The notes under the pieces were generated by a model. It had not been told where the DNA came from. It did not search any database and worked only from the letters and a program-made list of their open reading frames with translations. Source: Microcystis viridis FACHB-1342 (GTDB lineage Bacteria; Cyanobacteriota; Cyanobacteriia; Cyanobacteriales; Microcystaceae). Taken from it: a stretch of 62,002 bases of DNA. A program made the translations under genes and the position numbers. Position 1 is the first letter of the stretch, and each line of letters starts with the position of its first letter. Location: the NCBI RefSeq assembly GCF_014698335.1, contig NZ_JACJSV010000019.1:1-62002 (forward strand). The letters run 5' to 3'. This document shows positions 44,593 through 53,540 of the stretch, piece by piece.

Positions 44593-44692
44593 GTGATATA
44601 GAGAAAGTTTCTTGCGATTGCGCCTAAATGGAGTGATATACAGAAAGTTGACTCATATCGTTACTCTGGAGAGTGTTATATAGAAAGTTGAC
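44593..44692 (+). repeat. Three direct repeats at exactly 40-bp spacing
   Basis: Copies begin at 44593, 44633 and 44673. The consensus is GTGATATAnAGAAAGTTGAC; the second and third copies share 20 of 23 bases including GAGTG upstream and GAC at the end. The first lacks the final GAC. Intervening DNA is unrelated. The array ends 37 bases before the sulfotransferase ATG. 40 bp is about four helical turns, so a protein would bind the same face. It could be an operator array. Confidence 0.75.
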
Positions 44693-44729
44693 CTATAATA
44701 TGTAGTTAGGCACGAGGAGAATAATACGC

Positions 44730-45353
44730 ATGCTGATATCGAGAGAATACAAGTTTATATTCGTCCATATTTATAAGAATGCTGGCACAAGTATTACAAC
44801 GGCGCTACGACCATTTGCAATAAGTCCATGGCAGTGGACAGCTCATAGGTTGATAAAAAAGGCGGGCTTTCCTTCTCCTTTCTTTGATCCTCATCCATTT
44901 CCTGCGCATGTCAAGGCATCCGAAATAAAAGAGAGTTTTGGAGCAGAGAAATTCAATGAGTATTTTTCATTTGCTGTAGTCAGAAACCCATGGGATTGGC
45001 AAGTTTCACTCTACAAATATGCGTTGAAATCAGAAACACATCATCAGCATGAGTTAACGAAAAATTTAGGTAGCTTTGAAGAATATATAAAATGGCGATG
45101 TGAAAATGAAGTTAGATATCAAAAAGATTTTATATATGATAACAATGAGTTGCTTGTTGACTTTGTTGGGAGATATGAAAGCCTAGATAATGACTTCAAC
45201 GAAATATGCTCTCGCATTGGAATCTCCGTCTCGTTACCAAAACTAAATGTATCAAATACAAAACCATATCAGAGTTACTATTCTGAGAAGAGTAAAGAAC
45301 TTGTAAAGGAAGCATTTGAACCTGATATTAGGACATTTAATTATGAATTCTAA
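44730..45353 (+). CDS. Sulfotransferase family 2 domain protein
   Basis: 207 aa. The 5'-phosphosulfate loop FVHIYKNAGTSITTAL is at residue 10 and the 3'-phosphate motif FAVVRNPWDWQVSLY is at about 80. This is the PAPS-dependent carbohydrate sulfotransferase signature. AT-rich codons (many AAA, TAT, ATA) differ from flanking genes, which suggests horizontal transfer. Probably sulfates a surface polysaccharide. Confidence 0.8.
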   Translation: MLISREYKFIFVHIYKNAGTSITTALRPFAISPWQWTAHRLIKKAGFPSPFFDPHPFPAHVKASEIKESFGAEKFNEYFSFAVVRNPWDWQVSLYKYALKSETHHQHELTKNLGSFEEYIKWRCENEVRYQKDFIYDNNELLVDFVGRYESLDNDFNEICSRIGISVSLPKLNVSNTKPYQSYYSEKSKELVKEAFEPDIRTFNYEF

Positions 45354-45563
45354 AAAAGTGCGATCGCCGATCTTGTAGGGTGCGTTTCCTAATCTGGCTC
45401 CCACTGCCCCACCGATCGATTTTGGGGAACGTACTCTGCCCATGGATTGAAGCTGTGAGTTTAAGTACGATGCCGCTCTGGTGGGACCAGTTGAGGAATG
45501 TTAGGGAAGATTCCCAATGTTTCGTTAAAATAGAGGGGCAAAAGTCGCCACAGGGTCGCTTCA
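45354..45563. other. Non-coding gap between sulfotransferase and small-gene pair
   Basis: 210 bases. Contains a frame with WWDQLRNVREDSQCFVK that overlaps the next gene out of frame and resembles repeated Microcystis intergenic sequence more than a protein. I do not annotate a gene here. A minus-strand frame covers 45337-45837 but conflicts with the better pair on the plus strand. Confidence 0.4.
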
Positions 45564-45839
45564 ATGACAGTTCGACAACCCCGCTACAGTAAAGAAGAAT
45601 TTGCCCGACGTGGTAATGAGATTTATCAATCTCAGGTACGTCCCCAAGTCGAGGAGGGAAATCAGGGGAGAATTGTGGCAATTGACATTGAAACAGGGGC
45701 TTTTGAAGTAGCGGATGATTTGATAAGCGCAGCGAAGCAACTTTCTGCACGAGTGCCTGATACTCAGACATGGTTTGTTCGCATTGGGCATTCAGCCGTC
45801 GATCACTTTGGCGCAAGGAGCCTGAGAACAAAGCCATGA
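45564..45839 (+). CDS. Small hypothetical protein paired with aspartic protease
   Basis: 91 aa starting MTVRQPRYSKEEFARRGNE. The conserved centre is GRIVAIDIETGAFEVADD and the end TQTWFVRIGHSAVDHFGARS. I recognise this as a protein family common in Microcystis and other cyanobacteria, without known function. Its TGA overlaps the ATG of the next gene by 4 bases (ATGA). The arrangement resembles toxin-antitoxin pairs. Confidence 0.7.
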   Translation: MTVRQPRYSKEEFARRGNEIYQSQVRPQVEEGNQGRIVAIDIETGAFEVADDLISAAKQLSARVPDTQTWFVRIGHSAVDHFGARSLRTKP

Positions 45840-46147
45840 TGCAAGGTCGTGTAAATCAAGGGTGTGAGGCGACGTTGGCGATCGCAGTCAGAAACCATGA
45901 AACAACGCAGATAGTAGATGCTGTAATTGATACAGGATTTTCGGGTTTTCTCACCTTGCCGTCTGAGATAATTGCTAGGTTAGGGTTTATTTGGGAGGGT
46001 CGAGATCTTGCGACATTAGGCGATGGGACTTTCTGCACGTTTGAAGTTTACATCGGGCTTGTGATCTGGGACGGGCAATATCGTGAGATTTACATCAACG
46101 AATCAGAGACGGTTCCGTTGATTGGGATGCAGCTATTACGAGGATAA
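45836..46147 (+). CDS. Clan AA retroviral-type aspartic protease
   Basis: 103 aa from ATG 45836 (MMQGRVNQGCEATLAIAVRN). The active-site-like motif AVIDTGFSGFLTLP is the D-T-G-x-S/A-G of single-domain retropepsin-like proteases; dimerisation would be needed. The C-terminal VPLIGMQLLRG fits the hydrophobic flap/ILG segment. A longer frame to 45770 is overlapped by the upstream gene. Coupled to it by the ATGA junction. Confidence 0.78.
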   Translation: MMQGRVNQGCEATLAIAVRNHETTQIVDAVIDTGFSGFLTLPSEIIARLGFIWEGRDLATLGDGTFCTFEVYIGLVIWDGQYREIYINESETVPLIGMQLLRG

Positions 46148-46297
46148 GATTTGCGAATTCAGGCAATTGAGGGTGGTTTAGTTACGATCGAAGCGTTGAA
46201 GTAGAGTGCGATGCTGAAGGCACTGGGTAGCAGTACGCCATCGCTGCAGCAACGTGAAAGCTAGAATATATTAAGCCCTATACGCTAGATGTTGTCT

Positions 46298-46414
46298 ATG
46301 ACTGAACGACTTGAGCAGGCGATCGCCCAATTAAAAACCTTATCAACCGCTCAACTAAATCGGGAATTTTTTAGGTTAATACTGCTTGGGATTGAATTGT
46401 TCCTTCAATTTTAG
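46298..46414 (+). pseudogene. Remnant of a DUF2281-like antitoxin N-terminus
   Basis: ATG at 46298 opens MTERLEQAIAQLKTLSTAQL and then NREFF before running 13 unrelated codons to TAG at 46412. The beginning is like small antitoxins of the type MTE..E.AIAKLK.LP. The end overlaps the 3' end of the gene at 46371 on the other strand, which suggests a junction at about 46371. Confidence 0.4.
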
Positions 46415-46670
46415 CTGTGATAATTTTGACTTCCGTGATTTCTTTGTGTAGGTTAATAAATTGCTTGTTATTTTCTTCTCTCAGGGTTTCTAGTTGTTGG
46501 CGATTATCTTCCTTTAGCGTATCAATTTGCTCGCGGGTGTCTTCTCGCAAGGAACTTATTTGCTCACGGGTTTCTTCTCGCAGGGAACTTATTTGCTCAC
46601 GGTTTTCCTGTCGCATTGCCGAGAGTAAGTCTTTCAATTCTTGAATATCATTGCTGGTAACAGTAGTCAT
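46371..46670 (-). CDS. Coiled-coil protein with REQISSLREET heptads
   Basis: 99 aa. Residues 20-72 are a regular coiled coil of repeated REQISSLREETREQISSLR-type units, and the C-terminus is HKEITEVKIITAKIEGTIQ. Proteins of this type often end in a membrane anchor, which is absent here. It may therefore be truncated at the junction with the antitoxin remnant. Function unknown. No operon partner. Confidence 0.55.
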   Translation of the reverse strand: MTTVTSNDIQELKDLLSAMRQENREQISSLREETREQISSLREDTREQIDTLKEDNRQQLETLREENNKQFINLHKEITEVKIITAKIEGTIQSQAVLT

Positions 46671-46717
46671 AGAATTAACCCCAAGAGAATCTATTTAACC
46701 GGCACTCTTTGATTTTA

Positions 46718-48379
46718 TTATATTTCACCTACGCTAAAAAGATCAAATTCATCAAATTTAATTACCTCGGAGTCAGGATAACGGGTATCAAAACGATAAC
46801 TGCTCACGGTTCCTTTTTCTGTATCTAAAATGCTAAAAACCGTCAGATCATTACTGGCAATATAGGGTAAAGGTTGATTAACCAAATCCACTAGAGGAGC
46901 AATATTCGGGATAATTGCTGGTAATCCATTGGGATTACCGATGGCCGCATAATTTCTATCGAGAGGTACAGGACGTTTTTTATCACCTAAATGAGCGCCA
47001 TAACTATTACCAACGTTAGAAGATTCAAGAAAATTCATACCCTTAGGACTAAGAAAACGATTCCATAAATGAGAATGACCATAAAAAACCAAATTAACCT
47101 TGGCTGATTCTAATAAGGGAATGAGATCACGAATAATATAATCATTTTCTTGGGGATAATCATAACGTACTGATCTAACTTTTCCCGTGGCATCCCGTTC
47201 AATTGTCGGCACGGGATCGGTGTAAGGTGGCACGATATTTCCTCCTAGGGTATGGGGAGGATGATGAAACATAACTACTTTATATTTAGCCTCTTCAAAT
47301 TCTCGACTATTTAACTCTTTTTCTAACCATTGATATTGAGGACTACCCTGAGCAATTGTCTCAAAAATATGCTGACCGTAACCCCAGCGACTGGGACTAT
47401 CTAAATCTCTTTGATTTTCGTAATATCTTCCCCTTGCACTGGGTTCTAAATTGGGATTTCTCCAGATATTAGTAACATATAAAACCACTAAACGAATATC
47501 GCCAAAAGTGAGAGAATAATATTTATTTTGAGGCAAAGAAAAAATTTCTTCGTAGGTTTCTGTGTTAAAAGCATTATTTTTTAGCCAGTTTTCACTAATT
47601 GCTGCTGTATCCTCCGCTAGTTGTTTAGCAATAAATTGAGGAATAGCATCTTTAAACTGTTCATTTAAACCTGTGGAATTAGAAAATCTGCCCATAACTT
47701 CATGATTACCAATAGCAGGAAATAAGGGAGCATTTTGAATAATTTCTCCCCCTTTATAAATAGTCTGAATACCATTCTTTGTCAGAGGATAATTAGCACG
47801 ACCTTGTAAACAGGGAAAGAATGCCCCACCGCGACTATCATCAAACCATTCGGAAGCTCGATCGGGTATATTAACTAAATCTCCTGCTAAAAAAACTGCA
47901 TCCACCTGTCCAATAGTTTCAATAACTTTTTGTAAATTAGCGGCAGTCATAGGCATTAATTGATGATCGGAAGTGAGCAGAATTTTGAGATTAGTTCCTT
48001 TTTTTGGTCTTGGGGTAAGAGTATAAATATCACTTCTAATCGCTTTATTTTCCTGAAAACTGGTGACTTGATAGGGAATCCTTTCCCCCGAATTTAAATC
48101 AGTAATTTCGGCCTGATGTCGCCAGATTTCTCGATCGGTTAAAGATTGATAAGCTTCAAGGGTTCTCGATTGAGCATCTTCTCTAACTCTAGTTAATTTG
48201 CTAGTACGAGCGGGGGCCATTTTCTCTAGTTTTTCCCCGTAGCGCACCTGATGACCAGTGCCAAAAAATTCCGTAAACCAAATCACTTGTATTGATGTTT
48301 CGGTGGGTAATTGTAAAAAAGGTTCGGTTAAAAGTTGCTCCTTGTTCATTGTCGCTAAAAGATAACTGCTGTGCTGCAT
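46718..48379 (-). CDS. Calcineurin-like metallophosphoesterase (purple acid phosphatase type)
   Basis: 553 aa. An N-terminal fibronectin-like region (SIQVIWFTEFFGTGHQVRYG) is followed by a metallophosphoesterase domain with LLTSDHQLMPM, VDAVFLAGDLVN, FPAIGNHEVMG, KVVMFHHPPHTLGG and LVFYGHSHLWNR. All five metal-binding motifs are present, but the first D-x-H reads SDHQL. ATG at 48349 (MNKEQ) is an alternative to 48379. No clear signal peptide is visible from either start. Confidence 0.85.
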   Translation of the reverse strand: MQHSSYLLATMNKEQLLTEPFLQLPTETSIQVIWFTEFFGTGHQVRYGEKLEKMAPARTSKLTRVREDAQSRTLEAYQSLTDREIWRHQAEITDLNSGERIPYQVTSFQENKAIRSDIYTLTPRPKKGTNLKILLTSDHQLMPMTAANLQKVIETIGQVDAVFLAGDLVNIPDRASEWFDDSRGGAFFPCLQGRANYPLTKNGIQTIYKGGEIIQNAPLFPAIGNHEVMGRFSNSTGLNEQFKDAIPQFIAKQLAEDTAAISENWLKNNAFNTETYEEIFSLPQNKYYSLTFGDIRLVVLYVTNIWRNPNLEPSARGRYYENQRDLDSPSRWGYGQHIFETIAQGSPQYQWLEKELNSREFEEAKYKVVMFHHPPHTLGGNIVPPYTDPVPTIERDATGKVRSVRYDYPQENDYIIRDLIPLLESAKVNLVFYGHSHLWNRFLSPKGMNFLESSNVGNSYGAHLGDKKRPVPLDRNYAAIGNPNGLPAIIPNIAPLVDLVNQPLPYIASNDLTVFSILDTEKGTVSSYRFDTRYPDSEVIKFDEFDLFSVGEI

Positions 48380-48455
48380 TTAAACAGTCTTAAGGAATAA
48401 TTGAGATAGTCCACAACTTCACCGGTAATAACTAGCAGATTCCCTATTTTATCGG

Positions 48456-50198
48456 CTAATCTAAAACCTTAGACTCTAACTGCTGCTGTTGCCAGAGATT
48501 TTGATAGACTCCGGGGACTGCGATTAACTCCTCGTGGGTTCCTATCTGGACAATTTCTCCGAGGTCCATGACAAAAATGCGATCAGCAGTGGCAGCGGCC
48601 AATAATTGATGGGAGATAAAAATCACGGTTTTTTGGCTTTCTTGGCTGAGATTTTCCAAAATAGCCGTGGCCGTTTGATTATCGACGCTAGATAGGGCAT
48701 CATCAAGGATTAAAATCGGTGCTTGGATGGCTAAAGCTCGCGCTAAAGAGACCCGTTGACGTTGACCCCCGGAAAGAGTAATCCCACGTTCTCCCACTAA
48801 AGTTCCGTATTTTTGCGGGAAATTCTCGATTTCCTCCTCAATTCTCGCTTGTTTGACCGCCGATTTCACTGCCGAAAAATTCAGCAGCGGATCGCCATAA
48901 CGGATATTATCTTCGATGGTGGTACTAAATAAAAAACTTTCTTGGGGAACATAAGCGATCGCTTTTCGCAGATCTTCAAGAGCAATTTGAGTGACATCTT
49001 GATTATCAATAAATAACTGTCCTTCCGCAATATCCAAAAGACGGGGAATAGCGTTAGCAAGGGTAGATTTTCCCGACCTGATCGCACCGACTACCGCTAC
49101 CATTTCCCCCGGATTAATGGTAAAAGAAAGAGATTTTAAGGCTGGTTCTTTAGCATCAGGATAGAAAAAAGTCAAGGCTTTGGCGGTAATTTTTCCTTGA
49201 ATATTTTTTAGGTGAATACAATCGGCATTGTCTTTAATTTTAGCCTCAGCTAACAGGATAGTTTCTAGGCGATCGATACTCACTTCTCCCTGTTGGTAGG
49301 CCGTAATAGTGAAACCTAATAAAGCAGTGGGAAAAACTAATCTTTCCGCCAAAATTAACAGAGCAATAAAGTCCCCAATGGTGATATTATCCGATATAAT
49401 TTGTCTAGTACCGAGGGCAAGCAACGCCAATAAACTCACATAGGATAAAGCTTCAATCAGGGGAAAAAGAAAATTACGAGTCTGGACTAAATCTAAATTA
49501 GCCTGTAATAATTTGCGATTTCTTTGTTTAAATGCTAGGCGCTCGTTACCTTCTTGGGCATAGATTTTAATCAGAGTAATACCACTCATATCCTCTTGAA
49601 TTAAATCGCTCAGATGCGAGAGTTTTTCTTGTACTTTTTTCTGTTGCCGCTGCAGACGACCACTAAATAACTGCACAGCAATTAACATCAAAGGATAGAC
49701 AGAAATGGCGGCGACTGAAAGGGGAATATGAATCGCTAACATTACGGGCAAAGTTAACCCATAGGCAAAAAAAGTATTAGCCAAACTGAGCAAAGCAAAA
49801 CCCACCAGACGACGGATATTATCCACATCGCTAGTGGCACGGTTGATTAAATCTCCTGAAGTTTGCCGCGAAAAATAGGCAGGTTCAAGGGTTAATAAAT
49901 GCTGAAAGATTTTTTGTTTAAGATCGAACTCTACCTGACGACCGATCCCGAATAATAACACTCTGGATATCATGCGGATAAACCACATAATCGAGGCTAA
50001 AGCGATAATAAAAATCACATAGTAAATGATTTTTTGGAAGTCAAAGGATTTACTTAAATCATCGATGCTATCCCGGATTAAAAGCGGTATATAAACACCC
50101 AAAAGATTAACAACAAGCAAAGCAACTACCCCCCAAGTTACTATTTGCCAATGGGGACGTAGATAATTTGCTAGTTTTTTAATGCGAGAATAAGCCAT
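48456..50198 (-). CDS. ABC exporter, fused membrane and ATPase domains
   Basis: 580 aa half-transporter (MsbA/LmrA type). Six helices (residues 15-300), then Walker A VVGAIRSGKSTLANAIPRL, Q-loop AYVPQESFLFS, signature GITLSGGQRQRVSLARAL, Walker B PILILDDALSSVDN and H-loop FISHQL. Works as a homodimer or heterodimer; substrate unknown, lipid or drug likely. Preceded by AACTGAT repeats. Confidence 0.88.
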   Translation of the reverse strand: MAYSRIKKLANYLRPHWQIVTWGVVALLVVNLLGVYIPLLIRDSIDDLSKSFDFQKIIYYVIFIIALASIMWFIRMISRVLLFGIGRQVEFDLKQKIFQHLLTLEPAYFSRQTSGDLINRATSDVDNIRRLVGFALLSLANTFFAYGLTLPVMLAIHIPLSVAAISVYPLMLIAVQLFSGRLQRQQKKVQEKLSHLSDLIQEDMSGITLIKIYAQEGNERLAFKQRNRKLLQANLDLVQTRNFLFPLIEALSYVSLLALLALGTRQIISDNITIGDFIALLILAERLVFPTALLGFTITAYQQGEVSIDRLETILLAEAKIKDNADCIHLKNIQGKITAKALTFFYPDAKEPALKSLSFTINPGEMVAVVGAIRSGKSTLANAIPRLLDIAEGQLFIDNQDVTQIALEDLRKAIAYVPQESFLFSTTIEDNIRYGDPLLNFSAVKSAVKQARIEEEIENFPQKYGTLVGERGITLSGGQRQRVSLARALAIQAPILILDDALSSVDNQTATAILENLSQESQKTVIFISHQLLAAATADRIFVMDLGEIVQIGTHEELIAVPGVYQNLWQQQQLESKVLD

Positions 50199-50230
50199 AT
50201 TCAGTTATCAGTTATCAGTTATCAGTGAGC
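50199..50230. repeat. AACTGAT heptamer run upstream of the ABC exporter
   Basis: CAGTTATCAGTTATCAG units (reverse orientation of AACTGAT) lie directly ahead of the ABC exporter ATG, so its Shine-Dalgarno position is repeat DNA. Confidence 0.85.
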
Positions 50231-50276
50231 AGTTAGAACAGGGAACAGGTAAAAGGGGGAATAGCCCCCCAAGATT

Positions 50277-50411
50277 TTATTTTTTCTCCTTGTACTGATT
50301 TGGTGGCGGTTTAACATTAGAACCACCCGTGGGCGGTTTACCAGGGGGTTTATCAATTTTAGCTTGATAGCCGTCGTTTTTCTGAACCCGTCGTTCTTGT
50401 TTTTTGGACAT
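50277..50411 (-). CDS. 44-aa basic, proline-rich small protein
   Basis: Encodes MSKKQERRVQKNDGYQAKID, then KPPGKPPTGGSNVKPPPNQY, ending in KEKK. Strongly basic with no hydrophobic segment. An AGGTAACTTAA precedes the ATG. The regular composition argues for a real gene, but I do not recognise it. Confidence 0.5.
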   Translation of the reverse strand: MSKKQERRVQKNDGYQAKIDKPPGKPPTGGSNVKPPPNQYKEKK

Positions 50412-50856
50412 TTAAGTTACCTCTGTTTGATGCTGCCAAAATTCAATCAGCTAAGACGTATTTAAACCGCTTATTCTTAGATTAGCCAAATCTCCCTCAA
50501 TCCCTTTACTGTTGCCAGAGTGCAAGAGTGCCTCATCTTAACAAGCAATTTAAATACGCGGGCAGCTTATTACATTTTGGGCGCACGCAGTTCGATAAAC
50601 TCACTGACCACGATGGGCCCCTACCATTGGTGCAATAATATTATTGTAGGGGCGAATTGCCTTCACCCTCTTTTAATAACTTCTGCTGCTCACCATAAGT
50701 GAGAGAGATTCACAAATGTGAGCTGCACCCAACCAGTAATCATTGAACTGCAAACTCAAATCCGATAACTGAGTCAAGATGGCTAAAAATCCCCATCGCC
50801 CTACCATGCGTTTCAGACAAATTTTTATGCTTTTATTACATGACTGGCAATATTTT
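50412..50856. other. Upstream part of the nrt intergenic region
   Basis: Contains the inverted repeat CCCCTAC (50618-50624) / GTAGGGG (50646-50652) around a 14-bp palindrome, CAATAATATTATTG (50633-50646), which looks like a dispersed hairpin repeat. A frame at 50520-50702 has no protein-like features. No nirA or other nitrogen gene is here. Confidence 0.55.
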
Positions 50857-50897
50857 GTAACAATCTATACGAATTTTCCTGTTGAAGACTGTAAATT
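50857..50897 (+). promoter_or_regulatory. NtcA-activated promoter of the nrt operon
   Basis: GTAACAATCTATAC (50857-50870) is a perfect GTA-N8-TAC NtcA box. TAAATT (892-897 of this block, 50892-50897) follows 21 bases later and fits the TAN3T -10 box of NtcA-dependent promoters. The predicted start is near 50904, leaving a leader of about 315 bases before nrtA. NtcA would activate the operon under nitrogen limitation. Confidence 0.85.
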
Positions 50898-51220
50898 TAA
50901 GTTAATTGCTTCGGTGATAACCCTGAAATAAACTGATCTTTCTAGCCCAGATGACCAAAAACCGCCCCTATCTATCTATCGACTCCTCAAAACTGTTATG
51001 CTTCTAGAAAAAATCTCTTAGACAAAAACTACTGCTAAATCTCCCCAGATGGAGAAGCAAAAGCGATCGAGAGATAAAAATAGTCAAAGCCTCCTTACTG
51101 AATCAACAGTTACTTTCAAGAAATTTTCTCGGTTATCACCGCAGTCAGTTAGGGGAAATAATGAGAATTTTTCACCGTTTCATCACCTTTGTTTAGTTTC
51201 TAATCACGATTTTTTAGTCC

Positions 51221-52543
51221 ATGAGTAAACTTTCTAGACGTAGATTTATCTTCACTGCCGGAGCAACTGCCGTAGGAACAGCAATTCTCCACGGTTGCGC
51301 CACTCCCAATAATACCGCGACCAGTCCCTCCCCGGCCGGCAGTCCTGCCGCTTCCCCCGTTGCCGGTGGAGAAACTCCCGAAGTCACCACCGCTAAACTA
51401 GGTTTTATTGCCCTCACCGACGCTGCCCCCTTAATTATCGCCAAGGAAAAAGGTTTATTCGCTAAACACGGGATGCCCGATGTGCAAGTGATGAAACAAG
51501 CTTCTTGGGCTGCAACCCGGGATAACCTCGAATTAGGTTCGGCGGGTAACGGTATCGATGGGGCGCATATTTTATCCCCCATGCCCTACCTAATGACCTT
51601 GGGCAAAATCACCAAACAGCCAGTACCGATGTATATTCTGGCGCGTTTGAATACCAATGGTCAAGCGATTTCTGTGGCTAACGAATACATGGATCTAAAG
51701 GTTGCCCTCGATAGCGGTGTACTGAAAGAATCCTTCGCTAAAGCTAAATCTGCGGGCAAAGAAGTTAAAGCCGCCGTCACTTTCCCCGGTGGTACTCACG
51801 ATCTCTGGATGCGCTATTGGTTAGCCGCCGGTGGCATCGATCCGAATAAAGATCTATCCCTAATTGTTGTTCCTCCGGCACAAATGGTGGCTAACATGAA
51901 AGTCGGCACGATGCAAGCTTTCTGTGTGGGGGAACCTTGGAACGCCCAATTAGTTAACAAAAAACTCGGTTATTCGGCCCTGATTACTGGGGAACTGTGG
52001 AAGGATCACCCTGAAAAAGCCTTCGCTTTACGCGCCGATTGGGTGGATAAAAATCCCAAAGCGGCAAAAGCTTTAACTATGGCTGTTCTGGAAGCGCAGC
52101 AATGGTGCAACGATCCCGCTAATGTTAAGGAAATGTGCGAGATTATTTCAGGACGGGAATGGCTGAAAATTGACCCCGCCGATATCTTGGGAAGAATGCA
52201 AGGTAATATCGATTTCGGTGATGGTCGCAAAATCGAAAATAGCCCCGTAGCCATGAAATTCTGGGCTGATAACGCTTCCTATCCCTACAAGAGTCATGAT
52301 ACTTGGTTTGTGACTGAAGACATCCGTTGGGGCTATATTCCCGCCGATACAGACATCAAAGCTTTAGTTGATAAAGTTAACCGGGAAGATATCTGGAGAG
52401 AAGCCGCCACAGCCCTCAATGTTCCGGCTGATCAAATTCCCACCTCTACCTCTCGCGGTGTGGAAACTTTCTTTGATGGTGTTACTTTTGACCCCGAAAA
52501 TCCCACCGCTTACCTGAAATCTCTCAAGATTAAAAAGGTTTAA
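51221..52543 (+). CDS. nrtA: Nitrate/nitrite ABC transporter substrate-binding lipoprotein
   Basis: 440 aa. The N-terminus MSKLSRRRFIFTAGATAVG has a twin-arginine-like RRR and a lipobox ILHGC at about residue 26, so it is probably a membrane-tethered lipoprotein. The body (KLGFIALTDAAPLIIAKEKGLF, GGTHDLWMRYWLAAGGID, FCVGEPWNAQLVNKKLG) is the NrtA fold that binds nitrate. First gene of nrtABCD under NtcA control. Confidence 0.93.
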   Translation: MSKLSRRRFIFTAGATAVGTAILHGCATPNNTATSPSPAGSPAASPVAGGETPEVTTAKLGFIALTDAAPLIIAKEKGLFAKHGMPDVQVMKQASWAATRDNLELGSAGNGIDGAHILSPMPYLMTLGKITKQPVPMYILARLNTNGQAISVANEYMDLKVALDSGVLKESFAKAKSAGKEVKAAVTFPGGTHDLWMRYWLAAGGIDPNKDLSLIVVPPAQMVANMKVGTMQAFCVGEPWNAQLVNKKLGYSALITGELWKDHPEKAFALRADWVDKNPKAAKALTMAVLEAQQWCNDPANVKEMCEIISGREWLKIDPADILGRMQGNIDFGDGRKIENSPVAMKFWADNASYPYKSHDTWFVTEDIRWGYIPADTDIKALVDKVNREDIWREAATALNVPADQIPTSTSRGVETFFDGVTFDPENPTAYLKSLKIKKV

Positions 52544-52712
52544 ATCAGTGAGCAGTGATTCAGTAACCGGTCAACAGTTAAAGATCATTTGCTGATAACT
52601 GGTAATTAATAACTGATAACTGATCACTGATGCTGATCACTGATAACTGAACCACTCCACCACTGATAACTGAACCACTGATAACTGAACCACTGATAAC
52701 TGATAACTGATT
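52544..52712. repeat. AACTGAT-type repeats between nrtA and nrtB
   Basis: At least eight CTGATAACTGA/ACCACTGATAACTGA units fill the gap and end right at the nrtB ATG (GATTATGG). There is no Shine-Dalgarno-like sequence before nrtB. Confidence 0.88.
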
Positions 52713-53540
52713 ATGGCTGTTTCTATTTCTCGTCGTTCTCAAGGTCCGAAATGGGTAAAAGACCTCAAAAAAAAATTACCCAAACTAGCAACTTCGGCGA
52801 TTGCTTTATTAATTTTCCTTCTCATCTGGCAAATAATCTGTTTTAGTCCCGATGCTCCCCTCCCTAGTCCCACTAAAGTGGTTAGCGATACCTGGGAATT
52901 AATTATTAATCCCTTTTTTAATAATGGTGGCACGGATGTGGGGTTATTCTGGCAAATTTTCGCCAGTTTACAACGGGTGGCCGTCGGTTTTACCCTTGCC
53001 GCTATTGTTGGCATCGCTGCGGGTATTTTAATCGGTAGCAGCGCCCTAATTTATGATGCGATCGATCCGATTTTCCAAATCCTGCGTACCGTTCCCCCCC
53101 TAGCTTGGCTACCCATCTCCCTAGCGGCTTTTCGTAATAACGAACCTAGTGCCATATTTGTAATTTTTATTACAGCAATTTGGCCAATTATTATTAACAC
53201 AGCCGTGGGAGTACAGCAGGTTCCCCAAGACTATAAAAACGTCTCTAGAGTGCTAAAATTATCCAAAGTTGAATATTTTTTCAATATTCTTTTTCCCGCC
53301 ACCGTTCCCTACGTTTTCACGGGATTAAGAATCGGTATCGGTTTATCTTGGTTGGCGATTGTAGCGGCAGAAATGCTGATCGGTGGCGTGGGAATTGGCT
53401 TTTTTATCTGGGATGCTTGGAATAGTTCCATGATCAGTGAAATTATCCTCGCCCTGATTTATGTGGGTATTGTTGGTTTCCTACTCGATCGCCTCATGGC
53501 CTACATCGCTAAATTAGTTGTACCCGAAGAAAATAAATAG
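52713..53540 (+). CDS. nrtB: Nitrate ABC transporter permease
   Basis: 275 aa with six membrane helices. The EAA-type loop is NVSRVLKLSKVEYFFNILFPATVPYVFTGLRIGIG, the site that contacts the ATPases NrtC and NrtD. RTVPPLAWLPISLAAF and AAEMLIGGVGIGFFIWDAWN are typical of NrtB/SsuC permeases. Start is immediately after repeats. Confidence 0.93.
   Translation: MAVSISRRSQGPKWVKDLKKKLPKLATSAIALLIFLLIWQIICFSPDAPLPSPTKVVSDTWELIINPFFNNGGTDVGLFWQIFASLQRVAVGFTLAAIVGIAAGILIGSSALIYDAIDPIFQILRTVPPLAWLPISLAAFRNNEPSAIFVIFITAIWPIIINTAVGVQQVPQDYKNVSRVLKLSKVEYFFNILFPATVPYVFTGLRIGIGLSWLAIVAAEMLIGGVGIGFFIWDAWNSSMISEIILALIYVGIVGFLLDRLMAYIAKLVVPEENK

Noticed and set aside
44593-44692. CRISPR array
   Set aside because: Only three imperfect 20-base repeats, no leader and no cas genes in the window.
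45337-45837. Minus-strand frame of 166 codons
   Set aside because: The plus-strand pair with ATGA coupling, including a clear aspartic protease, explains the region better; this frame has no domain.
50520-50702. Plus-strand frame of 60 codons upstream of nrtA
   Set aside because: It lies in a dispersed hairpin repeat and lacks a ribosome site.
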